64,000 bases of DNA from Paracoccus wurundjeri (GTDB lineage: Bacteria > Pseudomonadota > Alphaproteobacteria > Rhodobacterales > Rhodobacteraceae), in NCBI RefSeq assembly GCF_030678915.1, contig NZ_JAUUTZ010000003.1, positions 186,001 through 250,000 on the forward strand, in the 5' to 3' direction. A program made the position numbers and the translations under genes. Below the pieces are notes generated by a model. That model was not told the DNA's origin and did not search any database. It saw nothing but the letters and a program-made list of their open reading frames with translations. Numbering within the stretch: the first letter of the stretch is position 1; every line of letters begins with the position of its first letter. Of this stretch, positions 1 through 8,532 are shown piece by piece.

Positions 1-263
1 ACCTTCGCCCGGAACCCGATGGCCAGACCCTGGGCGATCAGGATCAGCGGCGCAGCCTTTATCACCACCTCGGAAATGTTATACGCCGATGACAGCGGAT
101 CGATCAGCAGTCTGTAAAGGCCGCCGAGAGGTGGGGCCCCCAGAAAACCGAACAGGACCATGCTTCCCAGCAATGCCAGAATGAAGGTCACCAGCGGCAC
201 GAGCATAATGCTCTTGAGAGAAACCTCGTTTCGTTGGACAAGCGCGTATCGGTTCAACATCAT
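1..263 (-). CDS. ABC transporter permease, BMP/nucleoside type (partial)
   Basis: Only the N-terminal 87 codons are in the window; the gene runs off the left edge. The reading begins MMLNRYALVQR, followed by a hydrophobic segment (about residues 20-43), a short loop, and the stretch IAQGLAIGFRAK. That stretch matches the start of the conserved permease signature of the YufP/NupP (BPD_transp_2) group, which normally continues into an NIGAEGQ-like motif. The start codon overlaps the stop of the upstream ATPase gene, so the two are translationally coupled. Known role of the family: inner-membrane permease of substrate-binding-protein-dependent importers for nucleosides, purines or simple sugars. 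Next to demethylase genes, uptake of a methylated purine is a reasonable inference. The substrate-binding protein would lie outside the window. Confidence 0.75.
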   Translation of the reverse strand, partial: MMLNRYALVQRNEVSLKSIMLVPLVTFILALLGSMVLFGFLGAPPLGGLYRLLIDPLSSAYNISEVVIKAAPLILIAQGLAIGFRAK

Positions 264-1798
264 GCCGCCCTCATGGTTTGGTCGAATTCGCCCATCATCA
301 TCCGCCCGACATCCTCGGCAGTAACCGACCTGGCTTGGACCGAGGGGGACAGCCGTCCATGATACATGACGTGGATCCGGTCGGAGATCTCGAATATCTC
401 CTCGAGTTCTTCGGAAATCATGAGAATCGCCGTACCCGTATCCCGCAGATCTACCAGTTTCTGCCTGACCATCGCCGCCGCTCCGACATCAATGCCCCAA
501 GTGGGCTGGGAAACGATCAGGATACGGGGTTTCAGCAGGAGTTCGCGGCCCAGTACGAACTTCTGCAAGTTGCCGCCCGAGAGGCTGGACGCGATCGATT
601 GCCGCCCCCGCGAACGGACATCCATGTCGGAAATGCAACTATCAGCAAAATCGGCCTGCTGCCGTCGTCTAATCAATCCCTTTCGGACCAGCCCCGCCCG
701 ATGGGCGGTAAGCAGCACGTTATCCGCCAAGCTCATGGTAGGAACCGTCGCACGCCCCAGTCGTTCTTCCGGAACGAACGTTACCCCCAGTTGCCGGCGC
801 ATTCCCGGCGGGGCATCCCCCACGGAGCGATCGAAAATGCGAATACTACCGGCCTCATCGCCCTGCAGCCTGATTTCACCTGACAGAAGCCGCGCCAACG
901 TGGACTGGCCGTTGCCCGACACACCTGCAATGCCGACGATCTCGCCCGGGCGGACCACCATCGACACGCTATCGAGGCTTTCTCCCAATGGGTCGGGGTT
1001 GTCATAAACCAGATCGCTGACGGCCAACGCTGGCTCGCAGCTCGGTTTCGCCTCGGCATGGCGGGCAGTTGGGATGTCGTGTCCGATCATCAGGCGAGCC
1101 AGTTCCGCCGATGTGGCCTGCTGCGGATTCGCCGTTCCCGTGACCCGACCCTGACGCAGAACGACGGCAGAATGGCACAAGTCCCTGATTTCCTCTAGCT
1201 TATGCGAGATGTAGAGCATCGCCACGCCACGTCCGGACAGTTTTTTCAGCGTCTCGAAAAGCTGCTTCACACTGTGGGGCGGGAGCACGGATGTCGGCTC
1301 ATCCAGGATGAGTAGCTTCGGATCCTGCATGAGGCAGCGGATGATCTCAACCCTCTGCCGCTCACCTACCGAAAGGCCATGCACCGGCGACTCAGGATTG
1401 ATGTTAAGCCCGTATTGGTCCGCCTTCTGCCTAATAATCTCGGATAGTTCGGGTAACGATCCGGGGACGGTCAGCGAGATATTTTCAACGACGCTGATCG
1501 TTTCAAACAGCGAGAAATGCTGAAACACCATGCCGATGCCAAGATCACGGGCGACGCTCGGGCTTGTGACGGCGACCTTTTCGCCGTTCCAGACAATCTC
1601 GCCCTCATCCGGTTGCTGAATACCGTAGATGGTCTTCATGAGGGTGGACTTGCCCGCGCCGTTTTCACCCAGAATAGCGCAGATCTGGCCCTGTTCCAGC
1701 GCAAGATCCACGCTGTCGTTTGCCACATATGTGCCGTATCTCTTGGTAATGTTTTGCAATCGAAGTAATGGGGGGGGATTACCTACCTTGGTCTTCAA
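260..1798 (-). CDS. ABC transporter ATP-binding protein, nucleoside/simple-sugar type
   Basis: A 512-aa protein with two tandem ABC cassettes, as in YufO/NupO, MglA and RbsA. The N-terminal cassette has Walker A GENGAGKS, signature LSVGERQ and Walker B LLILDEP. The C-terminal cassette has the degenerate Walker A GVSGNGQS and signature LSGGNLQK, with SQP in place of DEP at its Walker B, so that site is probably weak or inactive. I chose the TTG at 1798 because GGGAGAAG lies just upstream and the alignable sequence begins soon after; an upstream in-frame start at 1855 would add 19 unlikely residues. It overlaps the permease start. It energises import, plausibly of purines such as methylxanthines given the adjacent cluster. 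Confidence 0.85.
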   Translation of the reverse strand: MKTKVGNPPPLLRLQNITKRYGTYVANDSVDLALEQGQICAILGENGAGKSTLMKTIYGIQQPDEGEIVWNGEKVAVTSPSVARDLGIGMVFQHFSLFETISVVENISLTVPGSLPELSEIIRQKADQYGLNINPESPVHGLSVGERQRVEIIRCLMQDPKLLILDEPTSVLPPHSVKQLFETLKKLSGRGVAMLYISHKLEEIRDLCHSAVVLRQGRVTGTANPQQATSAELARLMIGHDIPTARHAEAKPSCEPALAVSDLVYDNPDPLGESLDSVSMVVRPGEIVGIAGVSGNGQSTLARLLSGEIRLQGDEAGSIRIFDRSVGDAPPGMRRQLGVTFVPEERLGRATVPTMSLADNVLLTAHRAGLVRKGLIRRRQQADFADSCISDMDVRSRGRQSIASSLSGGNLQKFVLGRELLLKPRILIVSQPTWGIDVGAAAMVRQKLVDLRDTGTAILMISEELEEIFEISDRIHVMYHGRLSPSVQARSVTAEDVGRMMMGEFDQTMRAA

Positions 1799-1998
1799 AT
1801 GCTTCTCCCTGTTGTTGAGGACGACGCATGCTGGCAGCAGCCTGGACCAACGCACGCCAAGCTAGCGACAAAAGTCGTGTTATTATTCTTTCTTCACGCA
1901 AGGATCGGCTAGAATGTTAAGCTTACCGATCCGCCGAACGCTGGTTCCCTTTTTTGGTAACAAGGCGACCAAGGGGCGAGTAGATAAATTACAGAGAC

Positions 1999-2019
1999 GT
2001 TCTGTTCCAGAAATAGAAC
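1999..2019. promoter_or_regulatory. Candidate LysR-type operator (T-N11-A palindrome)
   Basis: GTTCT, 11 bases, then AGAAC forms a perfect 5-bp inverted repeat of the classic LysR T-N11-A form, with a second palindrome (TTCTG/CAGAA) nested inside. It lies 37 bases before the lysR start, in the gap between the divergent ABC importer and lysR genes, where an autoregulatory LysR site is normally found. Binding is inferred. Confidence 0.5.
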
Positions 2020-2055
2020 ACTACCCAAGGCTTAAAATGCATAAGGTAGATAAGT

Positions 2056-2994
2056 ATGCAAAAGGTAGAGTTGAAAGACATTCGAAATTTCGTGCTTATT
2101 GCCCGGGCGGGCAGTCTGACACGCGCAACGATGGTGTCCGGCGTTCCAAAAGCGACGTTGAGCCACAGTATCCGTCGCTTGGAAGATCTGCTCGAGGTCG
2201 AACTGTTCCTCAGGTCCCAAAGGGGATTTCACCTGACCGATGCAGGCAATGCTTTGCTGGACAACAGCGCGCGCGTGTTCGACAGCATCGAAGCTGCGAC
2301 CAGCGCCGCTCAGCGTGCGCACAGTTCCCTGAACGGCAAGGTTCGCATCTTGGGTAGCACCGAGTTCGGAACCAGCATCATTGGCGCCGCCACCTTGCTG
2401 TTGGCGCGCGAGCATCCCGGCTTGTCATTCGAGACCCGGACCTATCCCGGCGACACGCCCCTGCCGGAGCCATCAGACTTCGATTGTTTAATCTTCGTTG
2501 GCACGGCGCCGTCGTCCGACCACGTGTGCCGGAAGCTTGGGAACGTCAGCTATCGCGCTTATGCAAGCCCTATCCTGCTAGAGAAGTGGAGTACTCCGGA
2601 AAGGATCGACGATCTGTCGCGTATGCCAGGCATCGAATACACGCGAAAGGGCATTGCCGAGCCTTGGCTGCTTCAGGACGATGACGGCAAGCAAGCCGCA
2701 AGATACGATATACGGTTCAGCGTGCACGACTACTGGATGGCGAAGTTCTATGCGGTATCAGGCGAAGCCGTCGCCTACTTGCCCGACTTCTTCGTCTACT
2801 ACGAGGTGGCGCAAGGCAGCCTTGTCCCGTTGCTGAAGCCGCCTGAGGATGTGGATCAGATTTCCGTGTGGGTGATATACGGCGCTGCCCGGCACAAGAA
2901 CCCGCGCGTAAAGCTGGTAGTTGATACCTTGTGCAAGCAGTTTTCCAGCGTCATTCATCATCCAGGGTATGCCTTGGTCCGCAGAACCGACTGA
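2056..2994 (+). CDS. LysR-family transcriptional regulator
   Basis: A 312-aa protein of normal LysR length. An N-terminal winged helix-turn-helix occupies about residues 5-62 (TRATMVSGVPKATLSHSIRR, then FLRSQRGFHLTDAG). An effector-binding domain of the periplasmic-binding-protein fold follows from about residue 90 (GKVRILGSTEFG). The HTH is close to the AphB/CrgA-like subgroup. It is divergent from the ABC importer genes and reads toward the demethylase operon across a 471-base gap, so it is the likely regulator of uptake, catabolism or both. The inducer is unknown; a methylxanthine would fit. A palindromic candidate site lies just upstream. Confidence 0.85.
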   Translation: MQKVELKDIRNFVLIARAGSLTRATMVSGVPKATLSHSIRRLEDLLEVELFLRSQRGFHLTDAGNALLDNSARVFDSIEAATSAAQRAHSSLNGKVRILGSTEFGTSIIGAATLLLAREHPGLSFETRTYPGDTPLPEPSDFDCLIFVGTAPSSDHVCRKLGNVSYRAYASPILLEKWSTPERIDDLSRMPGIEYTRKGIAEPWLLQDDDGKQAARYDIRFSVHDYWMAKFYAVSGEAVAYLPDFFVYYEVAQGSLVPLLKPPEDVDQISVWVIYGAARHKNPRVKLVVDTLCKQFSSVIHHPGYALVRRTD

Positions 2995-3465
2995 CGGGCT
3001 ATGTCAACATGCAAAGCGCGCGAGAATGCGCCAGCCATGAGCCGTTCTTAATCAAGATCGTGCGCTTGCGCCCGAGCCAGAAAAGGTCGTGGACTATCGC
3101 TAAACATTTCGTCCTTTGTGTCGATCGAATGTAGGTATCCGGTCGATCAAAAAGCCCGACGCCAGTCCGGGGTATATAAGCCGTGGCAGGCAAGTGTCTG
3201 TGATCGCGTTGAAAAAACCGGTACTGAGGGTACACGGATGCACGAGCGTATTCCCGGCAACGAGGCTGTATTCAACGACAGGTGCCAAAAGAATGGTTTG
3301 GATACGAATCGCCGTCTTTTCGACAGGGTTGCTCACCGTTGCTGCTTCGGTTCGTTCAAAATTCGAAACACAAGGTACAAACTACTGCACTTTTTGAAAC
3401 GCATTTCCTTCTGCTAGGCTTTTTTATGAAGCAACTATCACAATGGTAGCTAATCGGGGGGAATA
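2995..3465. other. Intergenic region before the first demethylase operon
   Basis: No convincing gene. It is more A+T rich than its flanks and should hold the promoter of the operon starting at 3466. A weak palindrome, TTCG-N9-CGAA, lies at 3351-3367 (a possible LysR half-site pair), and a GGGGGGAA ribosome-binding site precedes the 3466 ATG. I do not see a clear sigma-70 promoter. Confidence 0.4.
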
Positions 3466-4521
3466 ATGAACGCCTTGACTCCACTTACCGCAGATCAAAG
3501 CTATCTGCGCCATTTCTGGCATCCTGTCGCAACCGTGAACGAACTTGAGGCTGCCGATCCGGCAGGCAACGGTCCGATCGGCAGGACGCTTCTGGATGAA
3601 CCACTGGTCATCGCCAAACTGGATGGAAAATACGTTGCCATGCGGGACCGTTGCGCGCATCGCTGCGCCCAGCTGTCTGTCGGAAAGGTGCTTGATAACA
3701 ACCGTATCCAGTGCCCGTATCACGGCTGGGAATACGGCGCCAGCGGCCGCTGCGAACTGATGCCAGCTTGTCCCAACGATGCAATTCCGAAAAAAGCGTT
3801 CACGCCCGCCTATGCCTGCGAAGAGCGGTATGGAATCATATGGGTCCGCCTGGACAGCTCGTGGGATTGCACAAATATTCCCTATTGCGAGGCTTGGGAA
3901 AACCCCGAGTACAAGCGCCAAATCATCGCAGAACCCTACAACTGGGACAGTTCGGCCGAACGCCGATGGGAAAACTTCACCGACTTCTCACACTTTGCCT
4001 ATGTGCATCCGGGCACCCTTTATGACCCGGCATATTCGGAACCGGCAATCGTGCCCGTGGATCGCGTGGGCGGCGAGCTTCGCTTCTTTATGGAGCCGGG
4101 CCGCGACATGTTGGACACATTGCCGGACGACAGCCCGTTGGGAAGCTGGAACTATCGGAACGCCATGCCGTTCAGCGTCAACCTGTCGATCAGGCTGTAC
4201 AAGAACGACAAGCCGTTCCTCCTCTGGACGACCTCCAGCCCAATATCGCAGAATTCGTGCCGCAACTTCATGATCATCGCGCATACCGATGACGACATGC
4301 CCGACAGTCAGCCGCTCGACTTCCAAAAACTCGTCCTGGCCGAGGATAAGCCCGTCATCGAATCCCAGCCCGGTCCGATCTACCTGGACGAGGTTTCGCT
4401 GCCGACGGACAAGATCTCGAACCAGTACCGGAAATGGTTGCGCGAACTCTCCACCGCCGCTGCCAAGGGCGAAGAAGCGTTCAAGGCGGCACTGTTCACC
4501 GATATCACAGAAAGCAAGTGA
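3466..4521 (+). CDS. Rieske oxygenase, NdmB-like methylxanthine N-demethylase
   Basis: A 351-aa complete Rieske non-heme iron oxygenase. The Rieske cluster ligands are C63-x-H65 and C83-x2-H86 (CAHRC, CPYHGW). The catalytic domain carries the bridging aspartate and facial-triad histidines D173, H176 and H181 in ENFTDFSHFAYVHPG. The opening SYLRHFWHPV and the C-terminal stretch WTTSSPISQNSCRNFMII match what I recall of Pseudomonas NdmB (theobromine N3-demethylase) more closely than NdmA. Expected reaction: O2- and NADH-dependent N-demethylation releasing formaldehyde, with electrons from a dedicated reductase. It is first in an operon with NdmC-, Rieske-, NdmE- and reductase-like genes. N3 specificity is inferred from resemblance only. 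Confidence 0.78.
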   Translation: MNALTPLTADQSYLRHFWHPVATVNELEAADPAGNGPIGRTLLDEPLVIAKLDGKYVAMRDRCAHRCAQLSVGKVLDNNRIQCPYHGWEYGASGRCELMPACPNDAIPKKAFTPAYACEERYGIIWVRLDSSWDCTNIPYCEAWENPEYKRQIIAEPYNWDSSAERRWENFTDFSHFAYVHPGTLYDPAYSEPAIVPVDRVGGELRFFMEPGRDMLDTLPDDSPLGSWNYRNAMPFSVNLSIRLYKNDKPFLLWTTSSPISQNSCRNFMIIAHTDDDMPDSQPLDFQKLVLAEDKPVIESQPGPIYLDEVSLPTDKISNQYRKWLRELSTAAAKGEEAFKAALFTDITESK

Positions 4522-4526
4522 CCGGC

Positions 4527-5348
4527 ATGAACGCACGTGAGGACGCAGCGGTCTGGAATCGTTGGTATCCCCTTGGGTCGCCAACGGACATCCGGCGACG
4601 GAAGGCAACAAAAACCTGGCTTCTGGGCCACGACATCGATCTTGAAATCCATAAGACTTGGATTTCCGCGTCGAGCGACTCCCGACCTTTGCCGGTGACC
4701 GAGCGGCTAGGATATGTCTGGACAAGCCTTGGCACGCCCGATGGACCCCCACAGCAGTTGCTGGAATACTACGAGGTCGATCGCCTGGTGATGAACATCT
4801 GGTCAACGCCGATCAAATGTTCGGGCCTGCGGATCGTGGACAACGTGATCGACAACGCGCATTTCCCGTTTCTGCATCCCAACATCCTGGGTGACGATGA
4901 TCACCTGGACCTGGTTCCGGGAGAGGCCAGTGTGGATACAGCGGGAGCGCTGTGGCTGAAGTCGCAGAAGGCTTGGCTGCCGCTTACGAACTCGGTCGCC
5001 GAATACACCTATCGGATCTCGGACCCGTATTCGGTGGTTCTCTTCATCCATCGTCCATCGACACCTGATCGATACGACTATCTCGGCATCTTCACACAGC
5101 CCTTGGATGAGGAAAACTTCGTTGCGCACAAGCTGCTTGCGTGGATAAGGGAGGATTGGATGGACGAGCGCCAGTTGAAAGCGGACCAGCAGAGCATCTC
5201 GGTCCAGGACAAGTATGTTCTCGAGCGGCATGTCCACAAGAAATTGCCGCTCAATGGTGCGGAAACCTCCATCAAGGTGGACAGCTCTTCTCTAAACTAC
5301 CGCGAATGGCTGCGGTCCAACCATGTGACCTATGGGGCGATGATATGA
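4527..5348 (+). CDS. NdmC-like oxygenase catalytic subunit lacking a Rieske domain
   Basis: A 273-aa protein. The non-heme iron motif is present (IDNAHFPFLH; D109, H112, H117), followed by an SRPBCC-type catalytic domain, but the N-terminal 100 residues contain no Rieske cysteine/histidine pairs. This is the unusual architecture of NdmC, the N7-demethylase that borrows its Rieske cluster from NdmD and needs the GST-like NdmE. The C-terminus (SSLNYREWLRSNHVTYGAMI) also fits NdmC. I chose the ATG at 4527, five bases after the previous stop; the upstream in-frame extension overlaps the ndmB-like gene. Its stop overlaps the next start (ATGA). It is a paralogue of the gene at 8533. Confidence 0.75.
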   Translation: MNAREDAAVWNRWYPLGSPTDIRRRKATKTWLLGHDIDLEIHKTWISASSDSRPLPVTERLGYVWTSLGTPDGPPQQLLEYYEVDRLVMNIWSTPIKCSGLRIVDNVIDNAHFPFLHPNILGDDDHLDLVPGEASVDTAGALWLKSQKAWLPLTNSVAEYTYRISDPYSVVLFIHRPSTPDRYDYLGIFTQPLDEENFVAHKLLAWIREDWMDERQLKADQQSISVQDKYVLERHVHKKLPLNGAETSIKVDSSSLNYREWLRSNHVTYGAMI

Positions 5349-5878
5349 CCTCGTATGTTGTTGCACTCGAAAAAGATGTCCGCGACTTTTCGATCGTCAG
5401 GTCGATGATGGGCGACAAGCCTCTGATCATCTGGCGAGGCATCAGCGGCGCGATCAACGTCTGGCTGGATCGCTGCCCACACCGTTCCGTAAGGCTCAGC
5501 GCAGGACGGAACATGGGTGAATATCTCGAAGGCGTGTACCATGGCTGGCGATTCGATGAATCGGGCAAGGTGATGCAGGTTCCCGCACTCCAGGGTCGCC
5601 CGCCTGACGACATCTCTGCAACCGTTTATTCCACGGCTGTGGCGGACGGCTTTGTCTGGGCTAGCGAACAAGAATGCTCGCCATCGGGCAGTGCGGGCGA
5701 ACCGTGCTATCCGGTCCACTTCGCGGCGCCATTCGATCAGGTCAGGCTTCATGTCGACGCCAACGTCAACCATCTCACACCTTGGGGCGTCGATGGAACG
5801 ATGGTTTACCCGACCGGCAATCCGGTGCAAAGGCGCGCGGAACTGTCGGCCATCAGGCGCAGACTGGAGGAGTCATGA
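5345..5878 (+). CDS. Free-standing Rieske-like protein with a missing cluster ligand
   Basis: A 177-aa protein resembling the N-terminal Rieske domain of NdmD and of aromatic-ring hydroxylases. The first ligand pair is intact (C44-P-H46). In the second pair the cysteine is replaced by glycine: the sequence reads EGVYHGW (G63...H66) where C-x-Y-H-G-W is expected. The codon is GGC, two changes away from a cysteine codon. A normal [2Fe-2S] Rieske cluster is therefore unlikely, although the fold around it looks kept. It overlaps its neighbours by ATGA at both ends, so translation is tightly coupled with the NdmC-like and NdmE-like proteins. It may be a structural subunit that has lost electron transfer, or a decaying duplicate of the intact protein at 7803. 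Confidence 0.7.
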   Translation: MTSYVVALEKDVRDFSIVRSMMGDKPLIIWRGISGAINVWLDRCPHRSVRLSAGRNMGEYLEGVYHGWRFDESGKVMQVPALQGRPPDDISATVYSTAVADGFVWASEQECSPSGSAGEPCYPVHFAAPFDQVRLHVDANVNHLTPWGVDGTMVYPTGNPVQRRAELSAIRRRLEES

Positions 5879-6516
5879 TACAGTTGCATGACTATCCCCT
5901 TTCGGGGAACTGCTTCAAGGTTCGCTTCCTGCTGGAGCAGCTTGGCCTAGACTACCAATCGATTCTTGTCGATTTTTATCCAGGATACGAGCACAAATCA
6001 CCGCGGTTTCTTGATATAAATCCGCTGGGACAGCTTCCGGCCATTGTGGATGACGGCGAAGCGATTCGCGATGCACAGGCCATCCTAGTCTATCTTGCAG
6101 CCGCATACGACAATTCTGACAAGTGGTTTCCGCGCGACCGTCAGGGCGAGGTCTATCAATGGCTTGCCTTCGCGGATCAACTGACCGGCTCTATCTCAGC
6201 CGCGCGGCTGCATGATGCTATGTTCTATCGGTTGGATGTGGGCAAGGCTCGGTCTGACGGCGTCAGGCTGCTGCGCGTCATCGACGAGCATCTCTGGTTC
6301 GCAGAGAAAGACGACCTGGAATGGCTGCTGCCGTTGCCGCACCCCACCATCGGAGATGTCGCGTGCTTTCCTTATATTGCACTCGCCGAAGAAGGTGGCA
6401 TCGACCTGGCTCCGTTTTCCTCCGTGTCGCGCTGGGTGGAGCGCTTCATGAGACTTGAGGGGTTCAAGCCGATGCCTGGCATGATGCCTCTTCCAATGCC
6501 GAAGGAAACGCCATGA
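5875..6516 (+). CDS. GST-like protein, NdmE type (copy 1)
   Basis: A 213-aa glutathione-S-transferase-fold protein: thioredoxin-like N-terminal domain (DYPLSGNCFKVRFLLEQLG, then INPLGQLPAI with the cis-proline, then RDAQAILVYLA), followed by an all-helical C-terminal domain. In the Pseudomonas caffeine system the GST homologue NdmE is a structural partner that holds NdmC and NdmD together rather than a conjugating enzyme. Position directly between the NdmC/Rieske genes and the reductase supports that role here. The start at 5875 overlaps the previous stop and excludes an upstream extension of 67 codons. Closely related to the gene at 9389. Confidence 0.78.
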   Translation: MIQLHDYPLSGNCFKVRFLLEQLGLDYQSILVDFYPGYEHKSPRFLDINPLGQLPAIVDDGEAIRDAQAILVYLAAAYDNSDKWFPRDRQGEVYQWLAFADQLTGSISAARLHDAMFYRLDVGKARSDGVRLLRVIDEHLWFAEKDDLEWLLPLPHPTIGDVACFPYIALAEEGGIDLAPFSSVSRWVERFMRLEGFKPMPGMMPLPMPKETP

Positions 6517-7460
6517 ACACTCAACGGGTAAAGATCAGGCGGATCGTAGAGCAAACGCCCGAAATCCGTTCGTTCGAACTGGTCCCCTGCGATGGATCGT
6601 CTGTCAAGTTCACGCCAGGCGACCATATTGACGTCTGCGTTGGCGACGGCCTTATCCGCCAGTACTCGCTTTGGAATGCCCCCAGGGACTGCGACGCCTA
6701 TCTCATCGGCGTGAAGCGCGAGCAGAATAGCCGGGGCGGATCTGCTGCTATGCACGCACTGAACGAGGGCGATGAGATTGAGGTGAGCCCGCCACGGAAT
6801 AACTTTGAGCTCCGTTCGGACGAGGGTCCGGTGATCCTTATTGCCGGGGGTATCGGCATCACACCCGTTCTGGCCATGGCGCGTCATCTGCAGTCCGTGA
6901 ACCGCAAATACGTCCTGCACCTCTTCGCCCGAAGCGCCGAGCATGCGCCGTTCAAAAGCGAACTTGCTGCCTTGGATGAGGCTCCCGTCCATCTTGGTCT
7001 TGTTCCGCCGACACTTAACGCCGTTCTAACTGGGATCCTATCCAATCCGACTACCGATGCACGTTTGTATTTCTGCGGACCCGGACCCTTCATGGACCTG
7101 ATCGAGCAACTGGCAAAGAACTGTGGCTGGAAAAGTGACCGGGTCCACCAAGAACGGTTCAGCGTCGATGCCGATTCTCTCGAACTTGACGGGGAGAGCT
7201 TCGAGGTGGTGCTCCAGAAATCGGGTGTCACCCTGACGGTTGCGGAGGACCAAACCATCATCGGTGCGATGGAGGAGGTCGGGCTTGAGCCATTGACATC
7301 CTGCGAGCAAGGGGTATGCGGCACCTGCCTGACCACCGTTCTGGAAGGCGAACCTGATCACCGCGATTTATATCTCAATCCGGCCGAAAAGGAATCCGGG
7401 ACGCTGATCATGCCATGCGTATCGCGTTGCAAGGGTAAGAGACTGGTGCTGGACCTGTGA
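6513..7460 (+). CDS. VanB-type oxygenase reductase (NdmD C-terminal half equivalent)
   Basis: A 315-aa class IA-type reductase: flavin domain (GDHIDV, RQYSLWNAP), NAD(P)H domain (LIAGGIGITPVLAMA, YFCGPGPFMD) and a C-terminal plant-type ferredoxin with C264-x4-C269-x2-C272-x29-C302. The last 50 residues (CEQGVCGTC to CVSRCKGKRLVLDL) closely resemble the end of NdmD as I recall it. NdmD carries an extra N-terminal Rieske domain; this protein does not, and such domains are encoded separately at 5345 and 7803. It is the only reductase in the window, so it probably serves all four oxygenase components. The start overlaps the GST gene stop (ATGA). Confidence 0.82.
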   Translation: MNTQRVKIRRIVEQTPEIRSFELVPCDGSSVKFTPGDHIDVCVGDGLIRQYSLWNAPRDCDAYLIGVKREQNSRGGSAAMHALNEGDEIEVSPPRNNFELRSDEGPVILIAGGIGITPVLAMARHLQSVNRKYVLHLFARSAEHAPFKSELAALDEAPVHLGLVPPTLNAVLTGILSNPTTDARLYFCGPGPFMDLIEQLAKNCGWKSDRVHQERFSVDADSLELDGESFEVVLQKSGVTLTVAEDQTIIGAMEEVGLEPLTSCEQGVCGTCLTTVLEGEPDHRDLYLNPAEKESGTLIMPCVSRCKGKRLVLDL

Positions 7461-7461
7461 T

Positions 7462-7695
7462 ATGGTAATGCGGCGCATATCTCTTGAAGGATCTCTCAAT
7501 ACCGAGTCCTGTCTTGCCATGGCCAGTCATTTTGCCCGGCGCCTTTCGCTATCGAGCACGATCGCGAACGCGACCCCCAGCCGCATCACGCTGACTCTGA
7601 CCGGGGACGAACGCCTTATCGACATGTTCGAAATTGCCTGCTGGCTTGGACCGGACGACGTGAACGTCGATACGATCACTGTAGAGACCATCTAG
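7462..7695 (+). CDS. Small conserved-looking protein of unknown function
   Basis: A 77-aa protein starting one base after the reductase stop (a second ATG lies at 7468), so co-translated with it. No family is recognised with confidence. The order of a basic helix (MASHFARRLSL), a strand-rich middle (SRITLTLTGDERLIDMFEIA) and an end reading WLGPDDVNVDTITVE loosely resembles the acylphosphatase-like ferredoxin fold, but the catalytic GxVQGVxFR loop is absent. It closes the first demethylase operon and could be an accessory or assembly protein. Confidence 0.5.
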   Translation: MVMRRISLEGSLNTESCLAMASHFARRLSLSSTIANATPSRITLTLTGDERLIDMFEIACWLGPDDVNVDTITVETI

Positions 7696-7802
7696 GGTCG
7701 GAAATCGAGGCTCGGCGTCATGAGGGACGCTGAAACGGACGCGCTGGACAATGGCACAACCAGCCAGCGTCTAGGGCTGAAAATGCAGAAATGAGGAATG
7801 GA

Positions 7803-8474
7803 ATGAAAACTTCAGAACTGGAAGCTGGCTGGTTCCCAGCGGGACTTCAGAACTATGTCCTTCCGAAGACGGCTGGACGCGTCATGATCTTCGACAACGA
7901 CATTGCCCTGTGGCGCGGCGAGGACGGGAAGATCCGCGCATGGGAAAACAGGTGCCCCCACAGGGGAATGCGCTTGTCCTACGGTATTGTCAGGGGCAAC
8001 ACGCTGACTTGCCTGTACCATGGCTGGACCTATGACGGGGCCGGCGCCTGCGCGGGCATCCCGGCGCATCCCGAACTGACTCCACCCAAGACGATCCGCG
8101 CCAAGGCCTATCGCGCGGCGGATTCCGGCGGGTTCATCTGGGTCGCCAATCCAGACGAGACAACGGAAGCGCCATCGATAGAAGGTGACTGGGTTCCCAA
8201 CCGATCGGTCCATATCGACTTGGCTCCGACCAGCCTGAACGAGCTTATAAAAGGGATGGATGCCGAGTTGGCGTTGAAGATTACCGATCGCGCCGCTGTC
8301 GTGCGCGTTCCCGGAGTGACAGGAGAAATCCTCCTCGCGTTCCTGAATATGAAGGAACACGGGGCCATGATCCACACCTCGATTCCCGCCAGTGCATCGG
8401 TGGACGCCGCGATCGCGGTCAGCAAGCTGACCGGCCGTCTACGCCAGATATTCAAGGCATCAAGCGCCGCTTGA
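7803..8474 (+). CDS. Free-standing Rieske protein (NdmD N-terminal half equivalent)
   Basis: A 223-aa protein with a complete Rieske motif: C51-P-H53 and C70-L-Y-H73 (NRCPHRG, CLYHGWTY). The opening GWFPAGL and IALWRGEDGKIRAWENRCPH resemble the N-terminal Rieske domain of NdmD, and the C-terminal 90 residues correspond to the linker that joins it to the reductase there. Here the protein ends before any flavin domain, so it must work as a separate electron-transfer subunit between the reductase (6513) and a Rieske-less NdmC-like subunit. I chose the ATG at 7803, preceded by AGGAATGG, over 7791. It begins a second block (Rieske, NdmC-like, NdmE-like) about 100 bases after the first operon. Confidence 0.78.
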   Translation: MKTSELEAGWFPAGLQNYVLPKTAGRVMIFDNDIALWRGEDGKIRAWENRCPHRGMRLSYGIVRGNTLTCLYHGWTYDGAGACAGIPAHPELTPPKTIRAKAYRAADSGGFIWVANPDETTEAPSIEGDWVPNRSVHIDLAPTSLNELIKGMDAELALKITDRAAVVRVPGVTGEILLAFLNMKEHGAMIHTSIPASASVDAAIAVSKLTGRLRQIFKASSAA

Positions 8475-8532
8475 TAGGCACTCAAGTCTAGCAAGTTGAT
8501 CGTCTCACTTCGACAAGCGAGGAGAATACATT

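Noticed and set aside
5875-6516. Calling the GST-like genes detoxification or ether-cleaving (LigE/F-type) transferases
   Set aside because: Their tight coupling to NdmC-like genes and duplication with them favours the NdmE scaffold role; no aryl-ether pathway genes are present.
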